From Calendula officinalis (Eukaryota; Streptophyta; Magnoliopsida; Asterales; Asteraceae), in assembly GCA_963853835.1 (NCBI GenBank), contig OY970820.1, positions 43,684,907 through 43,748,906 on the forward strand: 64,000 bases of DNA. Reading direction: 5' to 3'. The notes beneath the pieces were generated by a model. It had not been told where the DNA came from. It made no database searches and was given only the letters and a program-made list of their open reading frames with translations. Positions within the stretch are counted from its first letter, which is position 1, and every line of letters begins with the position of its first letter. The translations under genes and the position numbers were made by a program. Below are positions 58,685 through 64,000 of this stretch, in pieces.

Positions 58685-61600
58685 ATGGCTACAACTGCTC
58701 AGATTGCCAATGGCGTCGGAATCGGAATCTCTATCGGAAACAATCGCCGGCCTGCTCTGAATCCAAACAGCATCTTACTCGGCTTCACTCGTCGACCCGA
58801 CACCACTCTTCGTTTTCACTCCATCGTTAATATCGCCGGTCGATTCAGCAGTTACCGTCGTTCGTCGTCGCCGTCTTCGTTACGAGTTTCAGCTTTCTCC
58901 TCCGACCAGCCTACCTCTTCAGGTCTCTCTTAAACTCTTTTTAAATCTATATCTATACGTGTATACATATATTTGTAACATTAATTCATCAACAGAGCTA
59001 CATTATGAACTTCAAATTTCACTTCTATATGTATAATTATGAGGATTTTGTGGTAAACGCTAATATGAGCTATATGTCTATCAAAATTGAGCACCGGAAA
59101 GTAGGTTTCAGATTAATTATTTAAATTAACACCAATTGATATTGTATTTGTAGTATTAGCTGTTCAGTTTGTTGTAGATCCTACAACTTAAGTAGTTGAT
59201 TTCTACACATAAAAATTGATTCATACGAAAGAAAATGGATAAGATTGCATTCGGTGCCTTGTACTGAGCTGTGAGGGTGTTGCACTTTATACTCATGAAT
59301 CATTTTTCTATGTGCACAAATCACTTCAAAAATTTAATAGAGAAGGTCTCTATTCATATTAATTATGCGTGGAATTATGTTCTCTCATCCATTAAATTTC
59401 AAAGTTTGTTTTAATTTGGGACCTTCTTGTTGCATTTCAAACTTCAATTAAAGTTTGTTTTAAATAAGAAACTATATATATGAGAAGCATGAGAAACAAA
59501 ATGATTCACTGCGTTTGTAATGTTGATTCACAACTTGCGTGAATCTGCTTAAATATGTAAATGTCATTAAAAATGGGCTTCACCTTTAACATCTGACTTG
59601 TGTAAAGAACCTGAACGAAGCACAATTAACAAGCACACAGGTGTAGTTTTTGAAATTATGGGCTTTGGTATTGAATATTTCAATTTGTGTTTCGAGAAGT
59701 TTCACTTTGTTCGATATTTAATGCAATTTAATCTTTTGTTTCAGCAGGAGAAGGTGTTGAAAATCTAGTAATCATAGGTTCAGGGCCAGCTGGATACACA
59801 GCAGCAATTTATGCAGCCCGTGCCAATTTGAAGCCTGTGGTGTTTGAGGGATATCAAGTTGGCGGTGTTCCCGGTGGACAATTGATGACCACCACTGAAG
59901 TTGAAAACTTTCCAGGTTTTCCAGAAGGAATTACAGGTCCAGATCTGATGGATCGGTAAGTTGCCTTTCAAACTAACCATAGTTAATCATTATGTGTTGG
60001 TTATCTTAACTGTAGTTTAAGATTTTCTGGTTACTAATGTTTTGATTAATAGGACGAGGCGTCAAGCTGAACGTTGGGGTGCAGAACTTCATCAAGAAGA
60101 TGTGGAATTTATTGATGTCAATAATCGTCCTTTTACTGTTCAAAGTACCGATCGCAAGGTGATGCTTTACAAACAAGAAGAATATTAAAAATATATATTT
60201 TTGAGTAAATTACACAAATGTCCTTTATGTTTGTACCATATTACATATTTGATCCTTTAGTTTCATAAATTACACCGGTAGTCCTTACTTCTGAAACTAT
60301 TGACACGTTTGTCCGTTACCTAAACAGACGTTTATTCTTCCCGTCAAGTGTGGTAACATATGACTCACATCTGTCCTTTTCCCTTCACCAATTTGAACCC
60401 CATAAAATCCCGTTTGTTTGATGGGAAAAGTTAACATCTGTTTAGGTAAAGGACCAAACGTGTCAAATAGTTTCAGAAGTAAGGACTACCAGTGTAATTT
60501 ATGGAACTAAAGGACCAAATATGCAATTTGGTACAAACCTAGAGGACCATTTGTGTAATTTACTCTATTTTTCAGGTAAAATGCCATAGTATTATAGTGG
60601 CTACAGGAGCAACTGCCAACAGATTAAACCTACCTCGTGAAGAGGAGTTTTGGAGTAGAGGAATTAGTGCGTGTGCAATTTGTGATGGAGCTTCACCTCT
60701 TTTCAAGGGTCAAATTCTGGCGGTTGTTGGTGGAGGTGATACAGCTACCGAAGAAGCTATTTATTTGACTAAATATGCTCGACATGTGCATTTACTTGTT
60801 AGAAGGGATCAAATGAGGGCTTCAAAAGCTATGCAAGATAGGTTAGTTATAATTCAATTTCATTTCGGGCCATCCCCTTTCTTTGTCTTTTTTTAATATT
60901 TCATTATGAGTCAATTTCACAAATGGTCCTTTAGGTTTGTACTATATTACATATTTGATCCTTTAGTTTCATAAATTACAATGGTAGTCCTTATTTCTGA
61001 AACTATTGACACGTTTCACCCTTTACCTAAACAGACGTTAACTATTCCCATCAAACAGATGGGTATTTATGGGCTGCAAATTGGTGAAGGGAAAGGGAAA
61101 AGGACAAATTTACCCCCTCGTGCATCACATGTGACCATAATAGACGCATGTTTAGGTAAAGGACCAAACATGTCAATAGTTTCAGAAATAAGGACTACGA
61201 GTGTAATTTATGAAACTAAAGGACCAAATATGTAATATTATACAAACCTAAAGGACCATTTGTGTAATTTACTCTTTCATTATTAATATTTAATGTGTTA
61301 AGTAGGATTAGAGAACAATAGTATTATAATAACAATAAATCTGAGTTACTGAAAAAGTGGTTAGGAGGTTGTATGGTATCTTTTCACCCGTTTGACTAGT
61401 TACAAATAGAACGTAAAGCGGGTCGACCCGTTTATAAGTAAATGGGTTGAAATTGCCACATGATCTTATAATACAAGTTCGTTTATAACATTGTCTATTT
61501 GGATTTTGATTATAGAGTAAATTACACAAATGGCCCTGTAGGTTTGTACCATATTACATATTTGGTCCTTTAGTTTCATAAATTACCTTGGTAGTCCTTA

Positions 61601-64000
61601 TTTTTCAAAATATTGACACGTTTGGTCCTTTAGCTAAACAGACGTTAACTTTTCCCGTCAGACAGACGGCATGTTTTAATGGGAATTAAATTGGTAAAGG
61701 GAAAGGGAAAAGTACAGATTTACCTCCTCATGCATCACACGTGACCATACTTGATGGGAACCAAACGTGTCAATAGTTTAAAAAAAAAGGACTAGCAGTG
61801 TAATTTATGAAACTAAAGGACCAAATATGTACAAACCTAAAGGACCATTTGTGTAATTTAGTTTGATTATATTTTGTGTTCTGCTGCAGAACATATGGTT
61901 TTTAGTTATTGGACATAAAAGAAACATGTATTGCATTATGGCAAGATTTAATAAATAGAGGCTGTTTAGGCCAACAAAGAATTAAATAATATATTTTATT
62001 TTCAACTCCGTGAATGTTTGTTTAACAGGTTGATTCTGGCGATGTTTCAGAGTTGCGGATAACCCAAACATCACAGTTCACTACAACACAGAGACAGTGG
62101 ATGTAGTCAGCAACACAAAAGGACAAATGTCGGGAATCAAAATCAAGAAGCTTGATACAGGGGAGGAATCTGTTTTGGAAGCTAAAGGCTTATTCTATGG
62201 AATCGGTCATTCCCCAAATAGTCAACTCTTGGAAGGTCAAGTCAACCTTGATAGCTCGGGGTATATCTTGGTTGAAGATGGAAATGCAAAGACTTCTGTA
62301 CAAGGCGTCTTTGCTGCTGGAGATGTTCAGGTGATATAAATATACCAAATTTTTTATTTTTTGGTTTAAAATAATAAACTTACTTTTGCATTTGTCCTAG
62401 TTTTGACCAATTGGGTCGTTAAAAAAATGGTTTTGGATCATCACAAGGTGTTATTTTAAGAAAAGTTAGTATTTCATAAGTGATAATTTTTACGAAAAAA
62501 TGTTTAATTATATATTAAAAATAATGACAAATTGAAACGCAAAGCATATTTTAATGACCTTGGGAACAATGACTAAACATGGAAAAATGTAAGAGTACAA
62601 TTTTTGTCCAATTGGGTAATTAAATGATACGACTTTTTGTCGTGTTTGGGTCATTTGGAAAACCGGTTACATGGCAGTAACCTGGTGAGGTGGCGAATGA
62701 GGCAAGTGACATGTCAGTTTTTAAGGTTCCGTTTGGGCTATTCAGTAGCTGCCACATTATCGGTTGCCAACAAAGCCATCTTTTAATGACCTAACAAGGA
62801 CAAATATAAAAGTATTTTGTTATTTTAGGGAAAAAATCTTTGTTTGAAACTATGATATAAATTATAAATTCTCCATCAATACGTAATCATCATCATCATC
62901 ATATATTGTTTAATTTCTTGGTAGGACCATGAATGGAGACAAGCAATTACTGCAGCTGGATCAGGATGCATTGCTGCTCTGTCGGTAGAGAGATATCTTG
63001 TCAGCAATAATCTCCTTATCGAATTTCACCAGGTTTTTTTACCAAATATAGTTAATTATCTATAACATAAAAATAAAATTGATGAAAAACTTTGATTTCA
63101 TGTTTTTATTTCTCTAATTAAAACAGCCCCATACTGAAGAAGTTAAGAAGGAGCTCACACCAAGAGATGTGCAGGAAGGATTTGATATTACTCTTACTAA
63201 GCACAGGGGACAGGTGTTTTTAATTCTTGCCCTATATAACACATTTCAAATTGCACAAAATAGAAATAAAGCTTACCCATTTTAGCAATCGCCTTTAATT
63301 ATGCACAAAGTACTGAAATAGTAATGAACATACCCTCTATTAATAATTTTTGCAACCAATGTCCCTTTCAACCGGTAGCAATGAAAAATTGCTGACATAA
63401 CATATTATTGTAATTTAAGTGTATATCTACACGTTATATTATATTTAATAATTTAATTTATCCTTTCTTTTAACAATATCAAAAAATAAGAATACAAACT
63501 TAGCATTTTATGTGACTTAGCATAAACATATAGACAAAAATGAAAAAAATAAGATGCCATATCGGTTGTTTTTGATGAATTAATAATCGTTACCAAGTGA
63601 ATAGGGCCATTGATGGCTACAATCGGCATTAAAATGTAACTTTGTTGCTAAAATTGATAAATAAATAAAAAATAAAGTAAATTTCTTTGTATTTTGCACA
63701 TAACTGGAAGTTGATTGCTAAAATTGATTAAAGTTTGTTTCTATTACGTTCAGTACATCCTTTTTTTTATACATATTACTTGATTAATTTTGCTTTAATA
63801 CTCATTTTTTTTATTCTTTTCATGCAGTACGCATTGCGTAAATTGTACCACGAAAGTCCTAGACTAATCTGTGTACTATACACTTCACCAACTTGTGGTC
63901 CATGTAGGACATTAAAGCCAATTCTCGGCAAGGTAACATTACTCATTTTGTTATCTACATATTATTTTTTTAATAAAATAAATACTTGGGTTTATTAAAA
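58685..64000 (+). CDS. NTRC: Chloroplast NADPH-thioredoxin reductase C (NTRC), 3' end outside window
   Basis: Eight exons seen, in phase: 58685-58922, 59745-59955, 60053-60158, 60576-60841, 62051-62330, 62925-63032, 63127-63213 and 63828-63932 (467 codons). The last intron starts at 63933 and the gene continues beyond the window. NTRC fuses an NADPH-dependent thioredoxin reductase to a thioredoxin and reduces 2-Cys peroxiredoxins and other plastid targets. Visible: a Ser/Arg-rich transit peptide (about 75 residues), the FAD motif NLVIIGSGPAGYTAAIYAAR, GGVPGGQLMTTTEVENFPGF, the redox site CAICDG, the NADPH-binding AVVGGGDTATEEA with HLLVRRDQ, GVFAAGDVQDHEW, and the start of the thioredoxin domain with YTSPTCGPCRTLKP. 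Start at 58685 (ACCAATGGCT) is chosen over an in-frame ATG at 58628, which would put a different leader before the transit peptide. Three MITEs sit in introns 3 and 4. Confidence 0.94.
60203..60565. mobile_element. Long-TIR Mutator-type MITE, NTRC intron 3
   Basis: 363 bp. Left arm starts GAGTAAATTACACAAATGTC; the right arm is its near-complement over about 120 bp (words GGTAGTCCTTACTTC, GAAACTATTGACACG). Flanks TATTTTT on both sides are at least 7 bp of duplication. The right flank forms the pyrimidine tract of the splice acceptor: exon 4 begins only 10 bases after the element. Confidence 0.88.
60908..61274. mobile_element. Long-TIR Mutator-type MITE, NTRC intron 4, copy 2
   Basis: 367 bp, same family. 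Perfect 9-bp duplication TTTCATTAT at 60899-60907 and 61275-61283. The long inverted arms share CTTTAGTTTCATAAATTACA. A 9-bp duplication is characteristic of the Mutator superfamily. Confidence 0.92.
61515..61862. mobile_element. Long-TIR Mutator-type MITE, NTRC intron 4, copy 3
   Basis: 348 bp. Perfect 9-bp duplication TTGATTATA at 61506-61514 and 61863-61871. The right end reads TAATTTAGT instead of TAATTTACTC. It lies 231 bp downstream of copy 2 in the same intron. Confidence 0.9.
62331..62924. other. NTRC intron 5 with repeat-like insert
   Basis: About 590 bp. Contains CCAATTGGGTC/CCAATTGGGTAA words and a GC-richer patch at 62660-62780 (GAGGTGGCGAATGAGGC) unlike the rest of the intron, suggesting another decayed insertion without definable ends. 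A short ATC repeat lies at 62887-62902. Confidence 0.4.

Overview
This window is plant nuclear DNA, very probably from a eudicot. Genes are intron-rich with GT-AG introns, products are plant-specific (STELLO, chloroplast NTRC, villin), and the intergenic space is AT-rich and packed with LTR retrotransposons, MULE, hAT, PIF/Harbinger and Stowaway elements, SINEs and a LINE. The repeat families look asterid or Asteraceae-like to me, but that is recognition from memory, not a search.

Layout. 0.3-0.7 kb: a small, divergent intronless histone H2B. 3.2-3.6 kb: a decayed transposon-derived coding relic. 3.9-18.7 kb: one nested repeat complex. A minus-strand copia-type LTR element carries only gag and protease; its 5' LTR was split inside a (TA)n tract by an 8.9-kb MULE. 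The MULE carries a FAR1/MULE/SWIM transposase on the plus strand and, convergently, a nine-exon gene ending in a degenerate Ulp1 (C48) peptidase-like domain. 21-23 kb: a hAT MITE with perfect 8-bp target duplication sitting inside another element, a Mutator-type MITE and a SINE relic.

24-43 kb is the gene-dense part: a STELLO-type Golgi protein (+, 3 exons), exosome subunit RRP43 (-, 8 exons), a villin (+, 22 exons including an 11-nt microexon), a 5'-truncated LINE with a perfect 17-bp target duplication, and a single-exon membrane protein of unknown function (-).

44-57 kb is repeat-rich: a tRNA-derived SINE, a Tourist-like MITE carrying about 500 bp of CCN repeat, a three-layer nest (outer MITE, Stowaway, broken PIF/Harbinger transposase), hAT MITEs, and a 2.8-kb solo LTR with perfect AAAGT duplications. 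58.7-64 kb: chloroplast NADPH-thioredoxin reductase C (+), cut by the window end inside its thioredoxin domain, with three copies of one long-TIR Mutator-type MITE in two adjacent introns.

The host genes do not form an operon or pathway: they serve chromatin, Golgi cellulose-synthase traffic, RNA decay, actin bundling and plastid redox separately. Exon boundaries below were derived by eye from splice sites, reading phase and remembered family sequences. Phase closes exactly for STELLO, RRP43, villin and the NTRC part in the window, and for the MULE transposase apart from one base. No database search was run.
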